This document shows, one piece after another, positions 43,892 to 55,700 of a stretch of 64,000 nucleotides of DNA (within the stretch, counting starts at the first letter, position 1; the number at the start of each line of letters is the position of its first letter). The DNA is from an uncultured Prevotella sp. (GTDB lineage Bacteria; Bacteroidota; Bacteroidia; Bacteroidales; Bacteroidaceae): assembly GCA_947164965.1 (NCBI GenBank), contig CAMUYR010000004.1:151965-215964 (forward strand). The letters run 5' to 3'. The position numbers and the translations under genes were made by a program. The notes beneath the pieces were generated by a model, which had not been told where the DNA came from, made no database searches, and saw only the letters and a program-made list of their open reading frames with translations.

Positions 43892-45208
43892 TTAGAATGC
43901 TAGGCAGGCGCGAACGTGATATGGAGAAACTCCGTCTAAGTTGTCTGTTCTGCTAAGGTCGACTTCAGTACTACTGACATACGGACAATAATATTTAATT
44001 GAAGACCAATAACAGCCAGATGTCAGGGCCGTGCCCACACTGGCAAGTTTGGCATTCAGCGAACCAATGCCTACCGTTCCTGGAGTAGAACTATAGGTAG
44101 CACCATTGCCACAGCCAATCAAAATATACTGCCAGTCCTGAATGGTCGGCAATCGCCATGTGCCATTAGTTACTGCTGTGTTTGTATTCTTTGTTGTCGA
44201 AGCAGCAGTAATGGCCGAACTTTGGTTCATATCGGTACTCTCATCAGCCAACGCTATCGCTAAGCCATGTGTGAAATTGGATGCAGTACCCACATAAGCC
44301 ACCATGGCCACTGCTGTCGTGCTGGCATCAGTTGCTTTGGATACGGTAGAATACACCTTACCATCTTGTCCAACTACCCAACCAATATGGTCTGTCGTGA
44401 CGTTAGCCAAGTAAGTACCTTCCGTTGCTTCGAGCATCTTAACCGTTATCTCGTAGTATTTCCCATCCTCAAACGAGGCCCCACTCTTATTATAGACATA
44501 GGTCTTATTGCCAGCAACTGCGGTAAGGGTGACATTTGTACTGCTGATACCACTTAATGCTGCAAAGATTTCACTGGTGGGAGAGGCTGGCGTGATGGTG
44601 ATGTCACCCGTCTCTGTATCCGTAGTCTTCAGTCCGTTGGCTGAGATGCGTAGGCTCGTTGCATTGATAGCCGCATTGCCGTTGTTCTTGTCTTGCAGCG
44701 TAAATTTCACAATGGCCTGTTGGTTAGTAAACGTAACAGATGAAGATGCTGTGATATTGCTGCCGTCAATCGCTGTAATGTGAGCCGTAGCTGTGGCATA
44801 GTCGTATTTCGCTGCGATGTCAGCAATGGTACCTACCTGACCGGTATAGCTCCATGTCTGTTGAGGGAACTGCAGGGTCAAATCGTGAGGCAAGTCGCCA
44901 GTAATGCCAGTTATTGCTCCGTTCAGCCGTGCCGTAGCGGCATTGGCATCAGGAGATAGTGAGCCAGTTGCCCACGTGCTACCTTTTACATATACATGTT
45001 CTGTCGTAGCCCACGTTGGTGTCAGCGTGCTACCGGACAGGGTCAGGGCACGCGTTGTGGCATCAGAGCCTTTCGTGGCATCCACAGTCAGGTAGTAGGT
45101 CTTGCCTGGCTCCAAGGTCTTCTGCTCCACGACTGCGTCGTCAGACGAACAGGCAGTCAGTGCAAGCCCTATTATCAACAGAATGCTAAGATATTTATTC
45201 TTGATCAT
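43892..45208 (-). CDS. Fimbrillin-like lipoprotein with C-terminal Lcl/DUF1566-like domain
   Basis: ATG 45208 follows a rare good Shine-Dalgarno (GGAGG, 12 bp spacing); the longer frame overlaps the preceding small ORF. The protein (~438 residues) has a lipobox (LALTACSS), a fimbrillin-type N-terminal half rich in Thr/Ala/Ser (YYLTVDATKGSDATTRAL) and a C-terminal region TWRLPTIQDWQYIL...CYWSS...VRACLAF like Lcl/DUF1566 domains. Fimbrillins form surface fibres or tips. Position in the surface block suggests an exported cell-surface role. Confidence 0.8.
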   Translation of the reverse strand: MIKNKYLSILLIIGLALTACSSDDAVVEQKTLEPGKTYYLTVDATKGSDATTRALTLSGSTLTPTWATTEHVYVKGSTWATGSLSPDANAATARLNGAITGITGDLPHDLTLQFPQQTWSYTGQVGTIADIAAKYDYATATAHITAIDGSNITASSSVTFTNQQAIVKFTLQDKNNGNAAINATSLRISANGLKTTDTETGDITITPASPTSEIFAALSGISSTNVTLTAVAGNKTYVYNKSGASFEDGKYYEITVKMLEATEGTYLANVTTDHIGWVVGQDGKVYSTVSKATDASTTAVAMVAYVGTASNFTHGLAIALADESTDMNQSSAITAASTTKNTNTAVTNGTWRLPTIQDWQYILIGCGNGATYSSTPGTVGIGSLNAKLASVGTALTSGCYWSSIKYYCPYVSSTEVDLSRTDNLDGVSPYHVRACLAF

Positions 45209-45225
45209 ATGATTCGACGTCCTCC

Positions 45226-45360
45226 TTATTCCCATGTGTCAGTTTCTGTTTTATAACCGCTACGCGTAGCCTGTACACCAGAACTACCCGCCAGCAGATG
45301 AACCTGCTGGCGGAGTATGATAGTTTTCGACAAAGGTGTCTGATATGTTTTCTTACTCAT
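45226..45360 (-). CDS. 44-residue peptide preceding the fimbrillin-like gene
   Basis: The ORF reads MSKKTYQTPLSKTIILRQQV, then HLLAGSSGVQATRSG, ending DTWE. This matches a pattern I know from short Prevotella/Bacteroides ORFs beside surface-protein genes (Lys-rich start with YxxP, a central LLAGS, and an acidic WE-type end). It ends 17 bp before the fimbrillin ATG. Its TAA runs into AAGGAGGA, which serves as the next ribosome site. An internal 10-bp hairpin (45288-45313) lies within the coding region. Function is unknown. Confidence 0.65.
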   Translation of the reverse strand: MSKKTYQTPLSKTIILRQQVHLLAGSSGVQATRSGYKTETDTWE

Positions 45361-45362
45361 AC

Positions 45363-46208
45363 TTATTTCTTGACGGTCTTTTGTCCGTTCTGAATGATGA
45401 TGCCGCGGCTGCTTTCAGTAGCAGGCGTACCACTGGTGGTATAAGCCTTCTGGCTGGCGGGATGCTCTACAATCTTAGCCTGTGGAACACCGACGGTACC
45501 GCTTTTAATCTTCTTGTATTCTGCACGGGCCTTGGCCAACTGAGCCTGATAGGCATCAGTGCATACGATGGTTGCGAAGATGCCAGCAGCAAGCATGAGC
45601 GAGGCATCAACATCAGTCTTCCAGTGGTGACCGCAGATAACACGGTTCAGTGCATATTCACGAGCACGGCAGAAAAAATCCTCAGCCAGGTCTGGAGCCA
45701 ACGTAGCAAATACAAATGCTGATATCCAGCCTCTTGACGAGTGACCTGAAGGATAGCTATATGTGCCTGCCTCTTCCTCATCCTCCTCAGGCTTCAGCGA
45801 TGGTTCCTTAAACTGAGCAAAAGGTCGTACGCGCTTCCACTCATCTTTCACCTTTTTATTGGCGGCATGAGCGTCAGAAACAGCACGCTGCAGCAGTGTT
45901 ATTATTTCCGGTGTCGTCTCGTCAGTCAGTTTCACTCCCAATATTCCCTCATACACATCGTCCAGCGAAGCACTCTCGTCGTAAAGAGCCTGTTCACTGA
46001 CAGTCTCGTTCTCGCGCATATCACGGCCCCACTGATAGTAGTAGAAGTCGTAGGTAAAGTCAGCGCCAGTCAGTTTTGGTGGTGCAGGCAGCCATCTCAG
46101 TCCGTTAGGACGTGTCTCATCAGTCAGGTAGCCTTCAGGAAATTTACTCTGTGCCCAAACACTTGTTACGGTAACAATGGCCATGGCCATCAATAAAATC
46201 TTTTTCAT
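45363..46208 (-). CDS. Secreted PAP2-family acid phosphatase with T9SS-like tail
   Basis: The 281-residue protein has a signal peptide (VTSVWAQ). The PAP2/class A acid phosphatase triad motifs are present: KVKDEWKRVRP (K-x6-RP, ~120-130), YPSGHSSRGW (~152-161) and NRVICGHHWKTD (~192-203). It removes phosphate from monoesters. The end, SSRGIIIQNGQKTVKK, resembles the last part of T9SS sorting tails in this genus, though shorter than a full domain. It lies 22 bp after the small lipoprotein gene. Confidence 0.9.
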   Translation of the reverse strand: MKKILLMAMAIVTVTSVWAQSKFPEGYLTDETRPNGLRWLPAPPKLTGADFTYDFYYYQWGRDMRENETVSEQALYDESASLDDVYEGILGVKLTDETTPEIITLLQRAVSDAHAANKKVKDEWKRVRPFAQFKEPSLKPEEDEEEAGTYSYPSGHSSRGWISAFVFATLAPDLAEDFFCRAREYALNRVICGHHWKTDVDASLMLAAGIFATIVCTDAYQAQLAKARAEYKKIKSGTVGVPQAKIVEHPASQKAYTTSGTPATESSRGIIIQNGQKTVKK

Positions 46209-46230
46209 ATAGGTTATTTTTTTTAGTTAG

Positions 46231-46701
46231 TTATTTAATGAATATCGGTTTGTAGATACCATCTGTTCCTGTTGGTGCAATGTTTGCATCAAACTTCATC
46301 CATTCGATGGTAAAGATGCGATGCAGTTTGTCGCAATAGTACGACAGACTTACAGCAACACCTGCTTCGTTGCTGCCAATGGTCAGCGGGAACTTCCACT
46401 GGTTGCCATTCTGTACTGCAACAGCCACGCCACGTACCTCATTGCCGATAGTAGCGCAGAGCAGGTCCTCCGTCGAGGCATACTTCGCAAGCGTGTCCTG
46501 TAGCTGTACGTCAACACTCATAATCTGCTCATACAGGTTGTAGTTAGGCACCTGCCATGATGGACGCACATCTGTACCCGAAGAAATCTCGGTTGGTGTC
46601 GGAGGCGTTGGTTCCTTAGTTGTCCCGTCGTCGTCCGAGGAGCAGCCCCACGCCAATAGGGCGAGGGCTGCTAATGCTAATATACTCTTTTTCATCATCA
46701 T
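46231..46701 (-). CDS. Small lipoprotein sharing a domain with the giant protein
   Basis: ATG 46701 gives MMMKKSILALAALALLAWGCSS, a lipoprotein signal; two further ATGs follow at once. The mature ~135 residues have an acidic Thr/Pro-rich linker and a compact domain: MSVDVQLQDTLAKYASTEDL, then LLCATIGNEVRGVAVAV. That domain matches in pattern a region of the giant protein (MVARVKIDGVVSNSEEDILA then VFDENQQTLGVAHIEL, ~3225-3260). It starts 27 bp downstream of the giant gene's stop, suggesting that they work together. Confidence 0.75.
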   Translation of the reverse strand: MMMKKSILALAALALLAWGCSSDDDGTTKEPTPPTPTEISSGTDVRPSWQVPNYNLYEQIMSVDVQLQDTLAKYASTEDLLCATIGNEVRGVAVAVQNGNQWKFPLTIGSNEAGVAVSLSYYCDKLHRIFTIEWMKFDANIAPTGTDGIYKPIFIK

Positions 46702-46728
46702 TCTCAATTTTCAATTCTCAATTCTCAA

Positions 46729-49700
46729 TTACTTAACCACCACTGCTTTGCCGTTGTAGATATATACACCGCTCTGCGTCGGTTTCTTACCAATCAGGAT
46801 ACCACCCACATTATACCACTGCCCGTCGTGCGGCATCTGGTCAAGTGCCGTGAAGCTGATGGCAGTAGGACTGCTGGGCGTACCGAGCACCTTGTTGGGT
46901 GCGTAGCTGATGCGGCTGCCAGTCATGGCCACCGTTTCGCCGTCACGCTCAATCACGAAGGTCAACGGCTCACTGTACTTGGCATCACTGCCGATGTTCA
47001 GATAGTAGTTCTGCTCATCGTCGGCAACAGCCTCGGCCATGCGTTCGGCACCACTGAATACTACCAGACGGTCGCCGACCTCAGTCTCAAAGCCCTCTAC
47101 GGCAGCTACGATATTCATCGTCGTTGCAGTGCTGACCAGACGTGGAGCCTGGCTCGTACTGCTGCCGCTATAACGGTTTTCTGAGAAGTATTGTGGGTAG
47201 TAGAACTCTGCATCGCTGTTGGCCACTCGTTTCAGCATGTAGCCCTTACCGGCCTCCATGTACTGCAGCGAGCCCTTCCATATCATACCATTAGGCGAAC
47301 TGCAGGCAATGGCAAACTCATCTTGCGACTTAATCACATCACCCTCCTGAGCCTTCTCTGCGTAGTCAGACAATGCCTGAGATATTGGCAGGTTGATAGG
47401 CGACAGGTAGCCAATACGGTTCCAGTCCTTATGTACCTTGACGTAACCTAATGCCATCATTAAGCCCTCCAGATATACGGTCTTGTCGCTCATCGAGTAG
47501 ATGCTGTACATCTGATTGCCCTTGATGGTGATAGGCTGGTCCTCATTGCTCCATCGGTAGCCACGAGCGGCGTTCTTGTCTTCATTGCAGGTATATTGCT
47601 GCACGTCAGAGCCGTCCACGGTCGTGATCATGTCGCCGGCCTCCCATATTGTCATGTCGTTCAGGAACTGACCTACGGTCTTGTTCAGTGGTACGACAGG
47701 TATGGTTACCCAGTTCCATCCCTTCTTCAGGTCAAGCCACCATACATTGTTTAATGGATCATCCTTTAAGACAACAGGATTAGTCGACGAACCTAACAAG
47801 GCATCCTTTTCAAAGGTATAGGTCTTACCATCTTCTGGAATCAGCTTGTAAACAGATCCCTTCTGGGCTTTGAAGAAACGGAAGTTAAGCTTCGGCTTCG
47901 AACCATCGGGGTTAGTATAGCCGTAGATAGTAAGATAGGCGAGTGCTTCGTTGGCATTAGCCGTTTCCTTCAATTCGATATGAGCCACGCCCAGCGTCTG
48001 CTGGTTCTCATCGAATACGGCCAGGATGTCCTCCTCTGAGTTAGACACTACACCGTCGATCTTCACGCGTGCCACCATCATCATCGTCTGCTTCTGCTGC
48101 TTCAGGAGGTCGCTGACGGCCCATTCGGGTTCGCAACCACGAACACGCAGCGTGATAGGCAGCGGTTCGGTCATCTTGTTGTCGCCGATAAGCGATACCT
48201 GCTCGTTATACGTACCTATGTTTATATAAGGAGATACGGTGAACGTGATAACCTGTTCGTCGAGTGCGGCAATGGTACCGGCAGTCTGAGATGCCGTAAT
48301 CCATACCGGCAGATCCTGCAGATTGAAGTTCTGAGTCAAACCGCTCATATTCTTCACTGTAGCCTCGAAGGTCATACCCTCGCCGTAGTTAATATCCTGA
48401 TCAATGCGTTTCACATCCCAGCGCAGCGGGTTACGATATACGTAAAGATTCAGCGTGATGGGCGATGCCATCAGGTTGCCCTGCAGGTCGGGAACTTCCT
48501 TCGCCGTTACGTAAAGGTTAGTTTTCTCTACCATATAGTCGGGCTCGTTCACACTGATATACAACTCATTGGCGTTAGCCACAAAGTTGTAGTTTATGTT
48601 CTCCAGCTTGGCGCTGCTCACCATTGGTGCGTAGTAGTCCTTGTCGGCAAAGGTCTTCACTACCTCTTCGGCAACCAATATGTCTCGACGGTCCTGTATC
48701 TTGGCCTGACTGTCAACATAACGTTTCAAGCTCTCACCCGAAGCAACCAGCATCTGGGTGTTGTCGTCAGAGTTCACTGACTGCTCGAAGCTCAGGTAAG
48801 CCATCAGCGGACTTGTAGTGCCAAGTGGCGTGTGGTTCGCATACTCCTTGATGAGGTTCAGTGGCAGCACGCTTGCAAACATACCCACCTCGTCTATGTT
48901 ACCAGTCATCACATTTGTCTTTGCAGCACGGTCGGCATAGGTTGCACCCAATGCAATGCTATCGCCACTGATACCGCTCAGACTGTCGGCAGCGAACGTG
49001 TCGATCAATCGTTTGTCGATGTAAACGTTAGCCACATTCTGCGAACGCGATACGGTCATGGCAAAGTGGTGCCACTTGCCTTCGTTCACGGCAGTATTCG
49101 TCATTCTCTCGAATCCAGCCGAGCGAACATAAAGGTTAGCATCCTTCATACCGATGTTAATCTTGTTGTCGTCGCCGCGCTCTGCCTTACCGTTCGAGAA
49201 CAGTGTAACGTTCTGTTCGCTCTCCCTGAACCAGAACATCAGCGTATAGTCGTGCATCTTGCTGCGGTCGAACGGAGTAGGATTCAGCACCAGTCCCTTG
49301 TCGCCCTTGAAGCCAACCGAAAGACCACTTGGGCGCTTCCAGGTTGTACCCCACATGCTCAGATCCATACTGCCTGGTGCTTTGTCGTAAGCCACAGTGC
49401 CCTCGCCCTCGTTCATCGGATAGTAGTCGAGCAGTCCTGTCTCATAGCCGTTCAGTGTCTTGCGGCCGTAGGTGTCGAGATCGTTGCTTGTCATGGCACG
49501 GTTCCACAGGCGCATCTCCAGCATGTCGCCCTGGTATGCATCCTCAACTACACCATGGAAACCAACCTTCAGCTGCGACGACTCTTCATACTTACCTGTC
49601 AGCGTCTTCTTACCAATCAAGTCGCTCTGGTCGTAGAAGCTCACGGTCATGTTATCCCCAGTCTGGTCAACGGCGTATGCCACCTCGCGCAGTGCATGGT

Positions 49701-52700
49701 TGAATGGTATGGTCTGATCCGACTCAACGCTCTGGCCGTTGATCGTAGCAGTAAGCTTGCGGTCGGCACTCAGTCCGAAGCGCAGTCCGTTCTCATCGCC
49801 ACCATGCGAGAATACGGTCATTGGAATCTTTTCGTCGGCAGGATCGAGCATCACGTCGATGGTGAAGTTCTTGCCGGCCAGATTGCGGGTGCCCTGTGTA
49901 TAAGCGAGACTTGTGCCGGTGAATGTCAACGATGTCGACGTTGTGATGTCGTTGCTGTTCTTGGTTCCCAGCATCTCAAAGTTATTGATCTTACGCAGGT
50001 AGTTACCGGCAATAGGCTCCGAGAACTTAATGATAATGTCGTCGCCGATATCCAAGATACCATCGGTTGGCTCCGGTGTGCCGAAGGCCACTGGACGACG
50101 GGTATCTTTAATACCCGACAGTATATCCGACGAGCGTGTCAGGAACCCATTACCGTGGCGGCAGTAGTTCACCGCACGTATGTCGTAGTACTGCTCTATC
50201 GGGTCAACCTCACCATAGAACGAAGCCACGATAACACCGTTCGAAGGAATGGTGTCGGTGACACCACTGGCCTTAGCCATCAGATCCCTATCGGCGTAAT
50301 ATGAGCAGACGTTCACCCAGTCCTTGTCGCCTTGTGTCGACAACTTATATTGCAGCTCAATATGGTCGAAGCCACGATAGTTCGTGTCAAAGCCGTCGAT
50401 CGTTACAGGCAGATACCATGCCTGGCGCTTTCCGTCGTACGGGCTCTCGGTATTCACAACCCAATTGCTGCCCGGCGAGGTAACGTTAACCTTACCGGCT
50501 GTCGGCACGAAGTGCGCCGAGAACTTGCAATCGAACACACGGCTGGCGTCTTCTGGGTCATACAGGCATAGTGTCAGGTCGTTATAATCGAATTCCTTGC
50601 CTGGGTAAACCTCAATCTGCTTGGTAAATACCACTACCTCGTTATTATTGTCACGACAGGGGTACAGTGTGATGTTGACGCCCTGCGAGGTTATCGGGTT
50701 ACCATCTACATATACCTTGGCACCGTTGGGGTTACTGCTGGCCAGCAGGTAGTAGTTGAATACCAGCGAAGCACGCTCGGGATAGTCGCTCTCGTTGGCC
50801 ATGTGTAGCGTGAAGCGGGCAGGCTCGTCGTAAGGCACATTGCTCACTACGGGTTCCTCTATCCATATTTTGGGTTTATCGGCAGGCACGGTAGCCACGT
50901 CGATCACGGTGCCGGGCTGATACCACTTCGTGGTGCGCTCCTTCTCGTAAGGCTCACAGGTAACACCGCCACGGGTGCGGTAAACAAAGCTTGAGTATAC
51001 CCTCTCGCTGTCGCTCAGATAGTCGGTAGGGTTAGAGCCAAGTTTACCATAGCGCAGCATATCCAGCACATCGAGGGTCATATTGGCGAAACTGCCATCA
51101 CCGTCTCTGGTCATCGTCTGTTCGTTGGCCGTGCGATAAACATCGACCGTCAGACTCGACTTGCTCGAAGCTGACAATGTAAAGCCTACCTTCTTCGACT
51201 TGCTTTGCGACATGCCGCTCTTGTCGGTAAAGTTCAGCGCAAATACCGGCTGGAACGATAGGATAAAGTACTTTCCGCCCGAGCTCACTTCAACCTTTTG
51301 TGTATCATGCTCACCTTGTACTATTTGTTCCTGTGGTTTGTTTTGGGCATTAACACCGGTTTTCTCGAAAGCCTTGATAAATGTCTGTATCACATTCAGA
51401 ATTCCTGTCGTTACCTGCCCCAGATCGTTGATACCAGGATAACGCAGACTACGGCTATTGGTCTGTGAGGCCGAGAAGCTCTCGCTATATTGGATGTTTG
51501 CACCACCATCAAAATCGTATCGTTTCACAAGATCACTCTCCGATACCTCAATCTTCTGGCGCTCATTCTGTGCCAGTATATAGAGCCAGGCCTCAATAGT
51601 CTGGTTCAGGCTCCTGATACTGTCGCCATCTATACCCTCTTCAGGATAATAGCATTGGTAGCTGTTGGTATAGCCGAATGTTACATCGTTCTCGGCCACC
51701 TTACTTACATAAGTAGTACGTCTGTTCTTGTCGGCCAGTGCCTGTGCATATTCAGCCGAAGTGCCCATAGGCAGAATCAGCGCATTGCGCACCTTGAGGA
51801 GATCTGGTATCAGTTCGTTCTCGATATAGTGCTGTGAGTGTACAAATGTAGAATTCAGTTTCGGGCCTAAGGCCATCACCTCATCACGTATCAGGTAGAT
51901 AGGCTTACCCGTATCGTCAATACCCTTGACCAGCACCTTGGCAGTACCGGTCAGCACCTTGAACTTGGCTGTGTTGCCTAAACTGTCGGTTGCCTTGAAG
52001 GTTCCGCCCTCGTGGGTCTTGTATATCTGATACATGCTGTCGGGGACAACACGCAGGGCAATGGCATCCTCTACCATCACCTCGGTGGTCATACCAATAA
52101 ACACATCGGCCTTACCGCCAATCCACTTCTTGCTGGTCAACGTCTGTATACGTTCGGTCACGTCGAAGTTGTAACTGAAGTTCCAACCCAGGCTGTAATA
52201 GGTAATGAGGTCTACACTCATGATATTCTTCTTTTTCGAATCGGTAAACGTACCGGCCTCTGTACCTGCTCCACCCATCGATGGAATAACCACCTGACCT
52301 TTATAGATACTGGCATTCTCGCCCTGTCCGTACGAGAACGTAACACCGGCCGATCCGTTCATGTCGGCATTATAGGTGTAGCTCAGTTTCGATCCAGCCT
52401 CCAGATAAGCCGAACTGTTACCGCCTGGCGGGTCGCGCAGAATATCGATGAGCTGCGGAATACTGCTGGCCACCGACTTGCGGCCCTCGGCCTTGGCTTT
52501 AGTAGCCATCACGTAAGCCTTGAATATCTCGCCATTCATTGGCTTGATATCAAAGAATGAGTTGTCGTACTCCAGCGTGATACTAACATTCATCAGTGCC
52601 GACTCGTCTGTCTGCAGAGCGGTTGTATTCTTCGGGGTAAAGATGTACGACGCACCGCCGTTTTCGTCGAGCGTCAGTTCCTGAGTGTCGGTACCGCTTA

Positions 52701-55700
52701 TCATACCGTTCTTAATGGTCACCTTTCCACCCTTCAGCTTCACAATGTCGGGTTCGTTGCTGCTATTGTTATTATAATAGTACTTCTCGCAGGCCTGCAG
52801 CATCCAGCCGTAAGGCGAGTTACACATAAACACAGGATAATTGAATGAGTACACACCTATGCTGTCTTTCTCCCCGGTCTTCTTCCAATACCAGGTATTG
52901 ATAACGGCCTTGTTACCTATGTTATCGGCAGCCGTCACCTTCTTCACACCGAAGTAGGGCTCATCGCCTACGTTAAACTGCTTCACATCTACCGTAGGTA
53001 TGGCGTGGTATATGCGGTTATACTCGCAGGTATCGCCTTGCACGTTGAACGACAGGTCGAGTGTCTCGCCCACCTTACCTTCCTGGAACAGGGTGGTATA
53101 GCCCTGAGCCGATACCTCGATGACCTTATACTTGGCAGGATGCAGAGTCAACAGGTATTCGCCTGTCTTGTTTTCAGGACGTACGGTAATGGTGTGGCGC
53201 GTTACGTTTACACGTGTGGTATCGCGGTTGTCCAATCCGTAGGTGTACTGATAGTCGGCACTCTTTACGGTCTCGTCGCCTTGTATGCGGATAAGGTAAG
53301 AGGCGTTGTCGCCCTCCAGCTGCATCACTATCTTGATAGAATCGCCCAGATTGTTCACCGACATCGACTCGCCCAGCGGCAGACTACCCTGATCGTCGCC
53401 ACCAATTACACGGCCTCGCAGCACCACAGTGGTAGAGTCCCAAAGATAAACGCTCGATACGTTTGTATTAAAGTTATACATGGTCTCCATGCCTGCAACC
53501 GCATCCTTGTTGATCAAGAAACCGTCGTTGGCAAACACGTGGCCATCCTTCACGGCCTGTACCGAGTGACTTCCGGCAGGAATGCTCAACGAGAAGGCAC
53601 CCTGGGTATCGGTAATAATCTCTCTCTGGTTGGCATCACGCATCAGGATGCCATCGAGCTTGAACGATACGCCCGGCACGGGAATCGAGGTGTCGCGATA
53701 GAACACATTACCCGAATAGATGTAATAGTTATCCATGTAATAGTTGAAGCCCTGCGACCAGTTAGAGTTCTGGCTGAAGGTTACAGTGCCATCGGCATTA
53801 GGGCCGGTAAAGCCACCACCTTTTACATATATCTGATAGGTACCAGTGCCCTGATAAGGCAGACCGGTGAACTCATAGAAACCAACCTCATCGGTTACGG
53901 TGACATACTGAGCGCTGGCACCGATAATCTCGCCAACGGGTTTACATATCACTGTGTCGCCGGCCATGGCAGTACCATCGGCCATGCGCAGATAGCCACT
54001 GATTCTACCAGTAGGTTCACACTGGGCACCTGTGGCAACGGCATACTTTATATGCATGCCCTCACACTGCAGAATGCTCTCTACACGGTAGTCGTACACC
54101 TGCTGTATCAGCACCGTATTATCTTCGTAGAACTGCTGTACCAGATTGGTAGCAATAGTATCGGTCCATGCGGCATTTTCGTCGGCAGCATGCAAGCGTC
54201 GCAACACACGGTAGTAGTCGCTTTCGCCGCCTGATGTTTCCCATGTCAGGCCAACACTGCTCTGTTTCTTCTCGGGCGAAACGCTCGTAATCTCGTTCAG
54301 ATTAACAAACTTGTACGAGGCATCGGCGCCCTCCTTCTTCGTAACATGATAGGCCAGCGTGTCGGCCTGGGTGCCGGCAATCATCAGCGACGATGTGCCA
54401 CGCTTTACCACCAAGTCGAAGTCGTACTCCACACATTTGCGAGTCAGGTTGTAGGTAAACTCGTGCTTCTTGACGGCATCTTCGTTACCCGAGAAATCAA
54501 TCATATTGGTAGTAACACCATTCTCGCCCTTCATCTTTGAGTAGAGCATAAATTTAGCGCGCGAATCCCATAATGTGACGTAGTAATTGTTCTGGTTAGT
54601 TACATCTGCCAGTGGTCGCAGCAAGCCATCGGTTTCATACCACTGGTCATCACCAAGGGCTGTCTTCAGTTCGGCCAGCGTCATCTTTTCGGCCGACGTG
54701 CCTTGCCTATTCACACTGACAGAAGTTGCAACAGGCACAGCCATGCCATCTGTCAGCTGCCACGAGTCGGCTTTCTCTGCGTTCATCAGCGCAAGCACTT
54801 CATCCTGGTCCGATTTATCATGATTAGTTACGTTAGCCCACGAATTCCTGGTCGTGGTATTGGTGCTCACACCATTGCCTCCCCAGCTCCTATTCGCTAG
54901 GTTATTCGAAGAGTCTATGCAGTAGAAGTACCAATATACATTTTTACTGGTACTGTGGTCGTAGACACGATGGAAGAACCAGCCGCCTTCACCACCCCAG
55001 CCGATGATGGCACCGCCGAACGTAGCATAATCATCTATATCTTTTTTAATTAGGTGCCATGACTCTTCATTGTATTCTATTGCCTCAAGTGTCTCGTCAT
55101 ACCATTCCTTAGAAGCTGTAAGCGTGCCATCGAAACGGGTATCGCTGATATATGCATTTGCACCACCGACATGACCTATGATACCGCCGAGATAGCGATC
55201 TGTTGTGGTAACGTTGGCTGAAACCCATACTTTCTCAACGTGGATGTCTGGGGTGCCATCTCTGGCACCAATGAGACCTGCGGCATGACGACCACCAGTG
55301 ACACTACCCGTTACGTGCAGATTCTTGATTGTCACATCGCCTACGATTCTGAAGGGAGCTGCGGCCCATTGGGCGGTATTGATGTTTGCGGTTATCGTGT
55401 GGCCGTTACCGTCGAAGATACCACAGTAAGGCTTATCATCGCTTCCCAGCATATCGGTAATGGTAATGTCGGCAGTCAGAATGGCATTAATCTTGGTACC
55501 CTTGTTCGCATCATTTACTATTTTCTGCAAGCGCATCCAGCCGTCTTCATCTCCAACGATAAAATACGACTGTCCGTCGGTTTCGTAATCACAATAGCTC
55601 ATGGTGTAGTAACAGTTGTTGAGCGTCAGCGTGGCAGTATTGTCCTTACGGGCAAAGGTGCTACATCCGGTCATATCGGCCGGTACGAAAGCAGGCGAGA

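Noticed and set aside
45209..45235. Longer N-terminus for the fimbrillin-like protein
   Set aside because: It overlaps the stop of the 44-residue ORF and ignores the GGAGG site that fits ATG 45208.
45288..45313. Perfect 10-bp hairpin as a terminator between PAP2 and fimbrillin genes
   Set aside because: It lies inside the 44-residue ORF and has no U-tract on either strand.
48832..50304. 490-codon plus-strand ORF opposite the giant gene
   Set aside because: It lies entirely opposite a well-supported coding frame and lacks domains or a promoter. The same holds for 53005-54234.
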